NCBI GenBank assembly: GCA_029844215.1 | Contig: CM056718.1 | Coordinates: 87,408,764 to 87,472,763 of the forward strand | DNA length: 64,000 nt | Direction of reading: 5' to 3' | From: Przewalskia tangutica | Lineage: Eukaryota > Streptophyta > Magnoliopsida > Solanales > Solanaceae | Shown: positions 33,604 through 45,889 of the stretch, piece after piece | Layout: the number at the start of each line of letters is the position of its first letter | How positions within the stretch are numbered: position 1 is the first letter of the stretch | Notes under the pieces: model-generated | What the model was told of the DNA's origin: nothing | The model's database searches: none | What the model saw: only the letters and a program-made list of their open reading frames with translations | Made by a program: the position numbers and the translations under genes

Positions 33604-35740
33604 CTTACCCTATCTCAACTGGCCATCATACATAACATAAGTTCTACCGGCTTATCATACATAACATAAGCACTACCGGCTTATCATACAATAAATAAGC
33701 AAGTTAAGAAATCCCCCTAACTTCTTATTAGCCTTATTCATATACACTCTCATTTTAGTTTACTTAAGACACTAACATGTCATAATAAATCCGGGAGTTT
33801 ACCCCAAAGTACTACGTACTTCTATTCTTTTAAAATGACTCATTTTCATATAAAACTTCCAAGATACTAATAACCGTAGTATCAAGTCATAACTACGTTT
33901 TAAGACAAGTCACAATACCTTTTTAGAAAAATACATTTTTGGGCTTCTAAATCAAGTGACTTCTTTCTTTTAAAACCTTAAGCAATTGATGCCTTTAAAT
34001 CAATTTGCCTTTCGTTATTTCAAGTCATTTAACATACTTAAATTACTTAGAGTAAACCACTCTTTTTAACTTCCCATAAAGCTATTATAACCAACTTCCC
34101 ATAAAGCCGTTATACTAGCTTTATACATTAGCAACTTACATACTTCTTTATAACCAAGAGACTTAAACTCTCCAACAAAACAAGTATCAATAATACTTTC
34201 AACATACTTAAAGTCTCTTAACTTTTGAAAACCAAGATATCCTTAATATTTAAACAAGTGAGTTAATTCCCTAACTCAATCAACTTGGACATTCTTAAAA
34301 AATAAGCCAAGGATATCAAATGGACCTAGGTTGTCAAAATCTTGTACGTCTACCGTATTATACATTTACAACCTATTCATGCTCAAGAGATAAGAAAGTT
34401 CCACATACCTCTTCGGTTTAATCCACTTGCTAAGTCCAATTCACCGTACGTAGTATGTCAACCTATAATGACCATAGTACGTCTATTAACTTCTAGTTTC
34501 AAACGTAGAATATTTCAAGTGCAAAGCTACTAAATTCTACGGAAAATCGGACAACACTTCCTTTGTTTCTACAAACTTTGCCACCTTTTTCAAGGCCGAA
34601 TTCAATAACCAAACACGCCACATTTAAGGCTCAATCAATGTAGTTATCAATAGGGGATTACACGTCTACAAGACGTGTAAAATTCCGCCCCACAATTTAT
34701 AACAAACTAGTCCAACATATAATGTCATTCTCGGCCAAAGGTGTAACAACATAACAATCTTTCCAATTCCTTTTCAATTCAAGTTGTTTAGTATAACATG
34801 ATATCAAGCCGCAATCGATTATAGTTACTACATTCTTCAAGTAGGTAACATGCGACAATTCAATTTATCGATCAATTTGGATTTCAATTTCAAATGGCTA
34901 AACATGTCATTTTCGGATTTGAGCTTCCAAATTTTCATAACACTTATCAAACTTCATAACACATATCACATGATCATTTCTAACTTATAATAACATGGAA
35001 TCTTCAATTACAAAAGTAAAATGAAGGTTATACCTCAATTAGCCCAAATATGATCCAAGATCACAAGTCGATCCTTAGCAACTTTAGTGCCTCTTTTTGA
35101 CATTTCAATCCACTCCAAGCTACCCTTAGAAGCTTATGATGAACTTATCTTCAAGTTCCAACTTCAAAGTTGAAGAACTCCTTTACTTTCCGCCTTGCGA
35201 CTAATATGAAAACGCCATTTTCTGGGATCTTTCTATTGAGATACATTTACAATACCCTTAGGTACCTTGGTTTAAAGTATGGAGCTTATTGGACAACAAA
35301 CAAAAATTTTCCTCTCCTAAGGCATGCCAAACCCGAGAGCTTCACTAGGTTTTTCTCACAATTCTTGAAAATTTTCTAAGTGTGGGAACTAGTCTTGCTA
35401 CTAGTAAACATATATAACATAATGGAGGGTCAAGATTAGAACAAATGGGTGGCCTAGATGAGTTTCACATGGATCCTAGCCAAGTGGCCTTGACTAAGTC
35501 AACAATATCAAGCTATTAGTCTTTGCAAGACTTGGTCATTTAAATTATGGTCAAATGACCATCCTATCCATGTATTTTCGTCCAAGACCAAGTAAGGGGG
35601 GGTGACACGTGTCGCCCTCCCGTTCGTCGCAATATTTCGTTTTCCGACAAATTCCAAAATTCCGATAAATTTTTACTCGTCTCAAATATTAACATTTTTG
35701 AGTTCTTATGAACATATCCTGGAATTTCCGGGGTGTAACA
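33604..35740 (-). repeat. Element A, 5' LTR, second part
   Basis: Resumes the LTR after C (ACTCTTACCCTATCTCAACTGG, matching 1398 onward) and follows the left LTR closely to GGGGTGTAACA. ATACGT follows at 35741-35746. It is the promoter end of A. The U3 palindrome recurs near 35598-35615. Confidence 0.9.
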
Positions 35741-36763
35741 ATACGTGTGGGTGATTGTAACGTGAAGAAGTGGTGCAAAAAGTGAAAATTGGTCACGGTT
35801 TGACCGAGACTTGTGGATTGTTTTGTGATAAAACTAAGGTAAGATTTCTTCTTAATCTTGAAGTAATTAGAAGTTATATGATGTTATAGTTGATATATGA
35901 ACTTGTATTAAGAGAAATGGAGAACAAGAAATGCATGAGACAGTTTTGGCATGTTAGCCGATTCTGGACAATTTTTGGTGTTGTTGGATTCGTTGGTTAT
36001 TGTTGTTATTATCATCACTACTTGCATGTTAAAATGAAGGAAATCTTGTTATTACAAGTTGTTATGGGTTATATAAACGTGTTGAAATGTGAATTGGATT
36101 TTAAGAAGTTGTGGAAAGGGCTTTGGTTTGGTTGTTGGCCGAAAACTGCATGAAACTGTGGGACGTTGTTGTACTGTTTTAGGGACTGTTTTGTGACGTT
36201 ATAATGCTGAAAATTTAGTTACAATTATGCATGTTTAAATGTGGTAATTACTTATGTAAGTCCTAAAGGAATAATGGTGTAGAATGGTGTAGAAAGGTGT
36301 AGAAAGGCTTCACATTCTACCCTCGTTGTTGTTGGAATACGGACTGTTTTGTAGATTGTTTTAATATGGAATAAGAGGCTGAATTTACATGAGAAGTGGG
36401 TGTGTAAATCCCCTTTGTTGCTGTTTTGGTTGTGCCCTTAAATGGTGCTTGGTTTATTGATGTTATTGGCCTTATTTGGAAGATGGAAATGTATGTATAA
36501 ATAGGGGAAGTGCTGCCAAAATGTTTATATGAAAAGAGAACCATTACTTGGTATATGACCTACACTAGTAAGCATGAAGTTGATAGATGCGTTATCGTTA
36601 TTATAGGTTGAAGTACTACTTGAGGCGTATTCTACTTGTCGTGTTGGTATAACCGATAAGTTATGTGAAACTCTCCCTTCTTCCTTTGGTATGATATTTA
36701 CAAAGTGAGTGTACGACGGACATACATAGTTCTTGTTACAACCCATAATTCCTAGGGCAATAG
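35741..36763 (+). other. Older LTR-like flanking sequence Z, right part
   Basis: Continues 1-520 once A is removed. Phrases near 36510-36700 (GGAAGTGCTGCC, TATAGGTTGAAGTACTAC, GGCGTATTCTACTTG, GTATGATATTTAC) match leader parts of C and K, so Z is probably a diverged plus-strand LTR of this superfamily. A short tandem, about three copies of a GGTGTAGAA unit, lies at 36270-36310. The 87-codon frame at 35890-36153 has no known domain. G inserts at 36764. Confidence 0.5.
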
Positions 36764-38459
36764 TGTTACACCCCGTAAGTCCAGGACATGTATAAGAGAA
36801 TAGACGCGAGAACACAAGACTTGAAAATTGGTACGAAAGGAAGAATTGTTTTTCCGAAGGAAAATCTTCCGAACATCGGAAAGGAAAAAGGTTCGTTAAT
36901 GAGAATTCGATTCTCAAAATGCATTATTTAAGGAGTATAGAATGTATTATCATTATGGAAATTTATTATTTACGGATTTGGTCACGTGGGGCCCACCCGA
37001 GAAATTTTACGTTTTGTAGGGCCCACGAGGGTAACGGAATTTTATGGAAGAATGGGAGGGCGACACGTGTCACCCCCACATGTTCTTGCACGAATTGGGC
37101 AAGAGTATTATGGTCATTGACCAATGTAGATGATCAAGTCTTCAAGATTGAGATAATTGACTTAGTCAACTTGCCCACTTGTGTAGATATTAAGTATCCT
37201 TCATCCTAGCCACACAAGTGTTATTATCTAAGCCCTCCATTGTATTATATATACACACTAGTTGCAAGACAAGCTCTTCAACACTTAGAAAAATTTCACA
37301 ACATTCTTGTCCCTAAAGTGTGCTCTCGGGTTTGGCTATCTTCCACACAATTTTTTTGTAATTTTGGTTCATTATTCACAAGACTTTAACCCAATGTCAC
37401 TAAGGGTATTGTAAGGATATCTCAATAGAAAGATCTCGGAAAAACGACGTTTTCACGTTAGTCGCAAGGCGAAAACCTAAGTCGTTTTCATAGTTTTGGA
37501 TTGGAAATGGAAGAGAAGTTGGTTGTGAACTTCTAAAGGCTTCAAATAGCAGATTGGAGCGTAAAGGAAAGGAGCTAAGAATTGCTAAGGAGCGACTTGA
37601 ATCTTGGAATTTTATAAGGGCTTATAAAGGTAACAATCTTGTCATTTAAGTAATTAAAGATTACTTATTGTTGTAGTTATGGATATTAGCAAGCATGAGG
37701 TATATATTATGAAGTTTGATAAGTGTTATGGATATTGGAACCCTAATCCGAAACTAGCATGTTTAGCCTTTGAGATTACAATTCAATTTGGTTATTAGTT
37801 TAGTCGTCGCATGTTATATAAAGAAGGAATTGTAGTTGTTAAAGTTGGTTACGACTATAGAACATGTTAGACCTAACAACTTGGATTGAAAAAGAATTGG
37901 AAAGGACTTTGTGTTGTTGTATATGTTAGCCGAGAATGGCTTTGAATATTGAACTACTTGGTATTAATTGTGGGGCAGAATTTTACACGTATTGTAAGGC
38001 GTGTAACCCCTTTGATTGGTTGATGTATTGAGCCTTAAACGTGGCATGTTGGTTATTGATTATCGGGCCTTGAAAAAGGTGGAAAAGTACGTTAGAAACT
38101 AGAAGTTGATAGTCGTGTTGTGGCTATTATAGGTTGACAATTCTACGTGCGGCGTATTCGACTTAGCTTGTGGATTAAGCCGAAAAGGTATGTGAACCGT
38201 CTCCTCTTCTTCTAGCATGATTCCTTATGATAAAGAAAGTAAGTCCTACTCCTTAAATGATCCATTCCTTGATTGTACTTGGATTGCCTAATATAGAATT
38301 TGTTCTATATACTTCCTTGATTGTACTTTGGATGTTTAAATTGGAAGTTGTTATAATCCATTACCTTAATGAAGTTTGGATTTTCAAAAGTGCAAGTGTT
38401 TTACTTGAAGTACTTAGAGTCTTAAAAAGGAAGTGGTTCCTAATCTTTTGGCTAGTGCC
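36764..38459 (+). mobile_element. Element G, 5' end of an LTR (C family), right end outside the window
   Basis: Starts TGTTACACCCCGTAAGTCC after AATAG and follows C from 17003 through its TATA box (TATATATA at 37246) and leader. At CTTTTGGCTAGTGCC it is cut by H. C continues past that point (22145), so G's remainder must lie beyond 64000. I cannot tell whether it is a solo LTR or a full element. Confidence 0.8.
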
Positions 38460-39368
38460 TGTCACGACCCGACCCCGGGGCCGCGACTGGTGCCCTACCT
38501 GGGCACCCCGTTCAGGTATACATCAGAGAATAGCAGCGGAACATACACAACATAAACACATGTGTAAACAATAAACATCACAGGCTAGCCGATAAGGCCG
38601 TCTTCCATAATATAAACATAATCAAAAGTACAACTGTACAACTCAGTTCTTACAGCCCAACCACATATGTGAATACAGACCTCTAGGAATAACAACTGTG
38701 GCGGGACAGGGCCCCGCCATACCCCTGAATGTACATAAATCTACAACATCAGGGAAAGACTGTACCAAAAGAGACAAGCCTCCGGAGAAATGGAGCTTCT
38801 GACGTCTGATAAGTGATCCTAAGAATGAGGATCCACCACCTGCTTACCCTTCCTGCGGCATGAATGCAGCCCCCGGGGAAGGGGGTCAGTACACAATATG
38901 TACTAAGTATGTAAAACTAGAAAGTACTGTAATTACAACATAAGTTTAAAATAAAGCCGGAGACATGTATGGTAACAAAATTACAGTACACAGTGCCTTA
39001 CTAACAATGAGAGTAATTAAGAGTATACGTACAACATAAGAATAGGAGACTCACGATCAAATCATGGGTAGCGAACCCGTGGAAATAGGTGGTATAACGT
39101 CTTGGGGTTTTACCCCTCATTTATACTCTTACCCTGAAACAGGTGGTATAACGTCTTGGGGGTTTACCCCTCATTTATACTCTTACCCTGGAGAAGGTAG
39201 TAAAGCAGGTGGTATAACGTCTTGGGGGTTTACCCCTCATTTATACTCTTACCCTGGAGAAGGTGGTATATCGTCTTGGGGGTTTACCCCTCACTTATAC
39301 TCTTACCCTATCTCAACCGGCCGTCATACAATAAATAAGCAAGTTAGAAATTCCCCTAACTTCTTATT
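38460..39368 (-). mobile_element. Element H, U5 end of a minus-strand LTR, remainder outside the window
   Basis: Starts TGTCACGACCCGACCCCGGGG after GTGCC. Hairpins: GGTGCC/GGCACC (38489-38507), GGCGGG/CCCGCC (38700-38718), AAGCCTCCGG/GGAGCTT (38776-38798), GATCCT/AGGATC (38815-38833), CTGCG/TGCAG (38853-38869). The terminal sequence resembles the 3' end of C, so H is probably the C/G family inverted. I interrupts it at ...CTTCTTATT. A at 1519 shows what normally follows (AGCC). Confidence 0.78.
39078..39305 (-). repeat. 54-62 bp minisatellite in H, four copies
   Basis: The unit starts AGGTGGTATAACGTCTTGGG. Two 54-bp spacings keep one frame open, giving a false 140-codon ORF (39064-39486) with repeated SWGFTPHLYSYP. 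It is the same array as in A and C. Confidence 0.88.
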
Positions 39369-40419
39369 TGTCACGACCCGAACCCGGGCCCGTGACTGGT
39401 GCCTTACCCCGGGCACCCAAGTAGACATACATCAGAGTAATCAGCGGAATATAAAACAAGACATGAAATATGAAACAATTATCTGAAGAAAAGTTGCCTT
39501 TCGGCATATATATATATAACAACTAGAACAGTTAAATCCCTTTTTACAATTCTGCCCACAACAGTACTACAGACCTCTAAGAATGATATGACAACAATGG
39601 CGGGACAGAGCCCTGCCATACCCCTGAATGTAAGCACTTACAACGACAGGGGACTATACCACTGATAAGCCTCCGGAGAAACGGAGCTTCCCAAACGCTG
39701 AACTGTGACCCTAAGAGCGAGGATCAACACTGGTGTACCTCTACCTGCGGCATGAACGCAGCCCCCCGAAGGAGGTCGATAACAGTACCAAGTATGTGAA
39801 ATCAAAAATATTGTAAATGAAATCATAGTAGTCTATATAAAGCGGGAGACATGTATGATAACCAAACTACGATTCACAATAAATAGCGATATGTCAAGTC
39901 AGGGACTCACGCCCTCAAAGTCATCATTCAAATACAACTATGGGTCTCACGCCCACAACATCAATCATGCCCGTGGAATACCTTCCTCACTGCCGGCAGT
40001 CTATGATATAAAAGCACCAAGGAATACACATGAACACCAGGTCCCACCTGTGTCATAATAAAACCGTACGGGGTAAGTACGAAGGCATAGCCGAATACTA
40101 AAACCCACAATACCAACAAGGTCATAAACTGTATCATGAGATCTGTCTAGACCGCCACATGATCGAAGCTGGCCACTCGCCCGCAGTATCTAATGTGCGC
40201 GTCTAGTCCTGGAACTTCCCGCAGCTCCGCATAGGCCACTCCAATGGCCCGCATGGGGTATTCCTCGCATTGAGGGTAGCTACTCCCCGGCAACGTCCTG
40301 GACTCGCAGTCCGCATGGCCACATAGACCGCATGAGGTATAACCCCGCACACTAACCTGGAACTCTCGTAGCTCCGCATAGGCCCTCTGGACCCGCATGA
40401 GGTATTCTCGAATCATAGG
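39369..40419 (-). mobile_element. Element I, first visible part of a minus-strand LTR
   Basis: Starts TGTCACGACCCGAACCCGGG after TTATT. The U5 hairpins are as in D and E, and CGCATGAGG-type repeats lie at 40200-40410. J inserts at 40420 (ATAGG duplicated). The LTR continues at 50262 and is cut again by K at 51245. Its end lies outside the window. Confidence 0.82.
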
Positions 40420-42849
40420 TGTCATGACCCGTTCCGGGGCCCGTGACTGGTGCCTTACCCGGGCGCCCAAGTAGTCATACATCAGAGTTATCAGCGGAAT
40501 ATAAAAACACAAGACATGAAACAATTGTAATAGAGACACATTTTATCTGAGAAAAGGGTGCCTCTCGGCATATATAGATATAAATCTGGCAGTTTACATC
40601 CCAACTGTACAATAGGACTACAAACCTCTAAGGAAGTAAACAACTATGGCGGGACAGGGCCCCGCCATACCCTGAATGTACAAAACTATCTACACAACAG
40701 GGAGATCATACCCAAAAGTCGAGCCTCCGGAGAAGATGGAGCTCCTGACACCAAAGCAAAAGATCCTAAGGATGTGGATCTAGCACCTGCTTTCCTTTAC
40801 TCGGCGCATGAACGCAGCCAAGGAGGTCGATAACAGTACCAAGTATGTGAAATCAGAAGTACTTAAATGAAATCATATCATTTTAAAACCGGTTTACAAA
40901 TATGTATGAAACAACCAAGGTAATCGCATAGTACACATCATAAACAAGAGCAACAATAGGTAAATCAGAATGTGTCTTTTCTAGGCTGCGAATGATCGAA
41001 GCAAGGCCAATCGCCCATAGTATCATTGTGCATGCCTAATCCTGGACTCCCGCAGTCCGCATAGGCCACTCACGTGGGCCCGCATGAGGTATTCCCCGCA
41101 TCGAGGGTAGCTACTCCTCGGCATCGTCCTGGACTCGTAGTCCGCATGGCCACATAGACCGCATGAGGTATAACCCCGCACACTAACCTGGAACTCTCGT
41201 AGCTCCGCATAGGTCCCCTGGACCCGCATGAGGTATTCTCGAATCATGGTCCCAGACCGCCTGAGTCTACCCCGCATCGGAGGGCAGCTTAACCCCCGGT
41301 AACATGTCAAGAGGTGAGTGATATAATACTAACATAACAGCTTATCGTTAAACAACATAAGCACAACAAGAATGCCCTCTTATACAAACGTTACAAGACA
41401 CTAACACACATAGCATCATATCATGTCTACTTATCAAACCATCTTATTATTCTTTCCATAAATCAATATAAGTCTTTTATAAACACATAAGTAAACTGTT
41501 CCTTTTATCTTTCTTAAGTCGTTATACTTGACTTCCCATAAAGCTAGTATAACTCTTAAGCTTCTTGTTTTAAAAACAATTATTCTTCTTCTTTCAAAAC
41601 TGATTTATAATTCTGTTGAAAGACTTTAAGATCTTTATTATTCAGGCTTAAGTCAAAAGACATTGCCGTAGTTACGCTCGCCACGTACGTCTACCGTACT
41701 ATATATATATTTTAAAATATCATGCTCAAGAGTATAGGAAGAATCACATACCTCCTCGGCGAAATCCACCTGCCAAGTCGAATATGTCGCGCGCAGAGAA
41801 TCAACCTATAATAGTCAGACACGTCTATCAACGTCTAGACTACTCTGTAAACAGTTCTAAGCAGAGGGTTCTCTATCCTACGGAAAATTGGGCAGCACTT
41901 CCCTACCCGTCAAGCTACTCAAGTCTACTGTAAAAACAGTCCTATGTAAGTACAGTTCAATTATTCTTCATTTATACCCTTCTACTGTGATAACAATTCA
42001 ATTCTATTCTTTAATATCCTTCAGTGTATCTTATACTCAAGTCTATACTATTCTTATATGTAATATCCAATTACAATAGAAGGACAAGAGTATTTACCTC
42101 GATAAGCCCAAAATTATCCAAGTTAAATGTCGCTCCTGAGCAAGGTTTAGCTCCTAATTTGTACGCTCCGATAGCTCCAAGAAACCCTTAGAAGTTCTAC
42201 ACAACTTCTACTAAAATACTATAAGGAATTTGGGCTAGGGTATTTTGGAATAGTGACTATACTTGGAAGACAACTTTCTACCAAGGGAGGGGGGTAGGTT
42301 TGCCAGGACTACTAGGCTAGAGGGGTGTTTCGCCAAGGGCCTTCACAAGGGGAGGAGTGTTTGGACGAAACACTACAAGAGAGGAGGGATTTTTCAAGAC
42401 TTGAAATTGATTTGTGGATGAAGAACTCTTCATCTTAAGGGGGGTATTTATAGGCCAACCAATGGCCAAGATAAAGCCAAGTGGTAGGCAAGTGTAAGGT
42501 CAAGATTTGGGCAAGTGTCCTTATCCATCTACTACACAAAAATATCCTACCAACTCCTTGACAAAAAAGCCATTCCAATCGTCCAAATGGACGCCTCACG
42601 TCCACCAACTAGAGGGTGACAAGTGTCGCCCTCTCGTTGGTCCAAAATGTTTCGTCTCTCGGAAAAATCCGCAAAAATAATAAATGACATAGCCGGAATT
42701 TTCCCTTCGCAAGTTTTGTAAAACGTTTCGTCGGAAAACGATTCTTTTTGATAGGTGTGCCCAATATTTTTCGTCCAATGCCTAACCTTAAGGCTAAACT
42801 TTTGTACGTATGCCCTCGCGTACATACTCTGGAAATACGGGGTATAACA
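40420..42849 (-). repeat. Element J, 3' LTR (left copy)
   Basis: TGTCATGACCCG...GGTATAACA on the plus strand. TATTTATA (TATA box of the minus strand) at 42445, U3 palindrome GGGTGACAAGTGTCGCCC at 42614-42631. About 1 kb shorter than the LTRs of B, D and E, lacking a central AT-rich part but sharing U3 and U5. Confidence 0.92.
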
Positions 42850-42886
42850 TTCTCCCCTCCTTAGAAACATTCGTCCCGAATGTTCC
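42850..42886 (-). other. Polypurine tract and inverted repeat of J
   Basis: On the minus strand, GGAACATTCGGGACGAATGTTTC, then CTAAGGAGGGGAGAA up to the LTR. It is the same arrangement as in A, B, E and K. Confidence 0.8.
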
Positions 42887-43019
42887 TTCCCAAGACAGAT
42901 AACGATAAAGTTCTTCAATACTTAAACAGTTTGCAAATGCCACACATGGCCACAATACAACACTCAAACAAATATGACAATGAAATTTACAAGTAGGAAA
43001 GTGAGTTACCTGGAGGTGT

Positions 43020-43165
43020 GGGGAATAGGTGAGATACTTCGCCTCATGTCTTCCTCGCCTTCCCACGTCATCTCCTCCTCGAGCTCGTTCCGCCACAAGA
43101 CTTTGACGAAGCCACGCCCTGGTCCGCAGACGCCTAACTCGACGATCGATTATCGCTATGGGAAT
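43020..43165 (-). pseudogene. Element J chromodomain-like tail
   Basis: The minus-strand translation gives IPIAIIDRRVRRLRTRAW, then after a frame change KVLWRNELEEEMTWEGEEDMRR. This matches the chromodomain variant (CR type) at the integrase C-terminus of plant chromoviruses, whose pattern is P..I.DR.VR.LR, then VKV.W, then E.TWE.E..MR. Such tails are thought to steer integration to heterochromatin, which suits the nested location. One frameshift lies between the two halves. Confidence 0.78.
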
Positions 43166-43183
43166 CTCTCATACGATAACCCC

Positions 43184-43504
43184 TCACACCGACATCGTCA
43201 ATCGGGTGCACCCTAGATGGATCCCGATACATCTCCTCAAAGATAGAAACATGAAACACCGGATGCACCGCCTCCGGACGGACGGCAGATCCAACTCATA
43301 GGCAACCTTGCCTACCTGCGGACAACTGACACGACCCAATGTACCTTGGCTGAAGTTTCTTTCTTCCCGAATCTCATCACACCCTTCATGGGTGACACCT
43401 TCAGAAAACCCAATCATCAACCTCGAACTCAGATGCCGACGACGATGATCTGCGTATGACTTCGCCGACTCGGTCACAAGAACCGCCTCACGGATAAGCT
43501 TCAC
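43184..43504 (-). pseudogene. Element J integrase, C-terminal region
   Basis: The frame starts KLIREAVLVTESAKSYADHRRR, the helix after the integrase core. It has a broken middle (W.F...V..MKG pattern lost) and then VGKVAYELDLPS, the GPY-like segment. Residues after about 80 follow another frame. The order relative to the core (43745-44200) and chromodomain (43020-43165) is normal. Confidence 0.8.
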
Positions 43505-43744
43505 CTACCCATCGTCACCGCACCAAATCGTCCCACTAATCGTACCTCGCCTACATCAAACCAACCTATCGCGATCCGCACTTCCTCCCATACAAGGCCT
43601 CATAAGGCGCCATCCGAATACCGGAGTGGTAGCTATTATTATATGCAAACTCAACTAGAGGCAAATGATCCTCCCACTACCCACGGTCGATAACACAGCT
43701 CGCAGATATCCTCAAGAGTGCGGATAGTGTGCTCTGCTGTCTGG

Positions 43745-44200
43745 TCATCTGTGGATGGAATGCGACTCGTGCTCACCGCGTCCTAAACCCTTCTCGAAAG
43801 ACCTCCGAGTTAGCCAGAACCGGCTCCTCATGCGATATGATCGAAATAAGGACTCCATGCGATCGACGATCTCTGATGTAAAGTCCGCATAATCCTCACC
43901 AAAAGTCGTCCCGACGGAAGAAAGTGGGCTGATTTCACACCGTCGACGATAACCCAAATAGAATCATGTCTCCTCCGAGTGCGAGGTAATCCCGTGATAA
44001 AGTCCATGTTGATCACCTCCCACTTCCGTGTCGGGATCTCTATCGTCGCAACAAACCACCGTGCCTCGTGCTCTACCTTCACCGCCGACAACACGCACCG
44101 AGCTACGAACTCGCAACGCCCCTCTTCAAGCCATCCCACCAATACACGCATCTGGGTCGTGGTACATCTTGGTCGACCACGATGGATGGAGTAACGCCGC
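43745..44200 (-). pseudogene. Element J integrase zinc finger and catalytic core
   Basis: The frame at 43828-44151 shows FVARCVLS and VKVEHEA (the CC side of the HHCC finger), then WEVINMDFITGLP (D50 is the first catalytic aspartate), then HDSIWVIVDGVKSAHFLP. The frame at 43745-43957 carries GTTFGEDYADF, EIV, SRFWLTRRSFEKGLG. LHGVP, the second aspartate and HPQTDGQ are scrambled by frame changes. The longest plus-strand ORF of the window (44028-44591) is antisense to this region and is not a gene. Confidence 0.85.
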
Positions 44201-44629
44201 TACCGCGTGCTTCCCCAAGAACTCACACAAGTCCTCAAACATCCGGAACACACAACTCGCCTCAAACCTTAGCACCCCATCAAAGTGCTACCTCAAAAGG
44301 ACCCTTCCTCACGAAGAGTCAGACACGGCAGCCAAAACCGGATCATCAAATCGTTGCCTCTTCACCTCCTCGACGATGGAAGACTCGCAACCTCTCGAAC
44401 TCGAACTCCACCGCTATCGTAATCAATCAAACGGACACCAAGGCTCGCTAATCGATGCAAATCACGAACCATGCCCTCCTCTCCACGCACATCCGATAGG
44501 CTACCCATCGACCTACGACTACGGCATTCGCCATAACATTGGCCTTCCCCGTGGTACAGATATCGACATCATAATCCTTAAGCAACTCTAACCACCGCCT
44601 CTCGCCGTAAGTTCGGCTCCTCCGTCAAG

Positions 44630-44745
44630 ATATACCGGAGGCTCTTGTGGTCTGTATAAATATGCACATGAACCCCATACAAATAGTGCCTCCGCATCTT
44701 TAAGGCGTGAATCACCGCCGCTAACTCCAAATCATGCGGGTAGTT
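44630..44745 (-). pseudogene. Element J RNase H
   Basis: In one frame the minus strand reads YPHDLELAAVIHALK, MRRHYLYGVHVHIY and TDHKSLRYIL, with the catalytic glutamate in LELA and the aspartate in TDHKSL. A frame change just upstream separates it from LKKHEE. It removes the RNA strand during cDNA synthesis. Confidence 0.85.
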
Positions 44746-45129
44746 CCTCATGCTTCTTAAGTCGCCGACGCTGTGACGCTATAACCTTGCCCCGCCGCAT
44801 CAACACACATCCCAACCCGATGCCCGACGATCACAATACACGACATAGCCGCCCGACCTCCGGAAGAGTAAGAACGGGCGCCGCCGCTCTCCTTCAAGAA
44901 TCGGAAACCCCGCCACAAGCATCACCATCAAACTTAGCCGCCTTCCGAGTCACCTAGTCAACGGGAAGAGATAGAAGCAAACTTCTACGAACCGATAATA
45001 ACTCGCAAGGCCCGAGAATCGCGAACCTCTCGGAGTAGCAGGTCGAGGCCAACTCGACTACCTCGATCTTGGCGTATCCACCCGAATACCATCACCACAA
45101 TATGCCCAAGAAAAGCCACCAAGTCAACC

Positions 45130-45870
45130 GTAACTCACACTTCAAAACTTGGCATATAATCGCTGGTCTCGAGAACTCTCAAAGATCGCTCAAATGCTCC
45201 GCATGCTCCTCGCTCGAGCGAGAATAAACCAAGATATCATCAATGAACACTATCACAAACGTGTCCAAAATGGCTTGAACACTCGGTTCATCAAATCCAT
45301 GAATACCGCCGAGCATTGGTCAACCCGAAAGACATGACCTCAACTCATAATGCCTGCACGTCCGAATGCGCCCCAGGGATATCCGCCTCGACTCGTGCAC
45401 TGATGATAGTCCGATCGCAGATCAATCTTGGAGAAACATCTCGCACCACGCAATCGTCGAACAAATCATCAATCCCGGAAGCGGGTATTCGTTCTTAATG
45501 GTCACCTTGTTCACCGCTCGTAATCAACACACATGCGCAGCTGCCCCATCCTTCTTCTTCACGAACAATACCGCGCCTCCTGGGAGAAACACTAGGTCCG
45601 ATGAAGCCCTTTCTCCAAAGAAATCTCTAAGCCGATCCTTCAACTCTCTCAACTGGCAGTGCCATTCTCAGTATGGCGTAATGGAAATAGCCGAGTGTCC
45701 GGAAGACATCGATACAAAACTCTATCTCCTCTCCGAGGGATACCGGAGGTCGTCTGAAACACATCCGGGAACTCTCTCGACCATCGAATCGATCAAAATC
45801 TGGTACCACGCATCAGATCAAACACCCGAATGAGATGGTAGATATACCCTTCTCGCACCATCTTCCTAGC
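45130..45870 (-). pseudogene. Element J reverse transcriptase
   Basis: Pieces in order on the minus strand: EIEFCIDV (45700-45740), AVLFVKKKDGA (45546-45570), NKVTIKNEYPLP, DDLFD, then FVIVFIDDILVYSRSSEEH, with the FIDD active-site box at 45233-45247. The first metal-binding aspartate (KIDLRSGYHQ) is blurred by a frame change near 45420. Plus-strand ORFs at 45366-45833 and 45149-45337 are its antisense shadows. Confidence 0.88.
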
Positions 45871-45889
45871 CTCGAGGTAGGAAATAAAC

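Larger units (their letters stand above)
521..35740 (-). mobile_element. Element A: Ty3/gypsy retrotransposon, minus strand, heavily interrupted
   Basis: Two LTRs of about 3.0 kb in the same orientation (521-3534; 16097-17002 plus 33604-35740) bracket an internal region on the minus strand. ATACGT flanks both outer ends. Reading leftward from 16096 come a tRNA-iMet primer site, a leader hairpin, protease traces, the RNase H/integrase linker, integrase and a polypurine tract. Element B (4108-13245) splits the integrase, and solo LTR C (17003-33598) splits the right LTR. Net internal length is about 3.4 kb, too short for complete gag-pol. Gag core, most of RT and any chromodomain are missing, so A is a dead copy. 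It is older than B, C, D and E, which lie inside it. Confidence 0.92.

Noticed and set aside
16097..35740. Reading 16097-17002 and 33604-35740 as two separate truncated LTRs
   Set aside because: They join seamlessly once C and one ATACT copy are removed, and together equal the length of A's other LTR.
35890..36153. 87-codon ORF rich in aromatic and hydrophobic residues, possible small membrane protein
   Set aside because: It lies in diverged LTR-like DNA, with no recognisable family and no sign of conserved coding.
39064..39486. 140-codon ORF repeating SWGFTPHLYSYP
   Set aside because: Minisatellite in an LTR. The same repeat in A and C is open in other frames or on the other strand.
44028..44591. 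187-codon plus-strand ORF, the second longest in the window
   Set aside because: Exactly antisense to the J integrase/RNase H region, which has clear motifs on the minus strand.
45366..45833. 155-codon plus-strand ORF
   Set aside because: Antisense to J reverse transcriptase (VLFVKKKDG and nearby motifs lie on the other strand).
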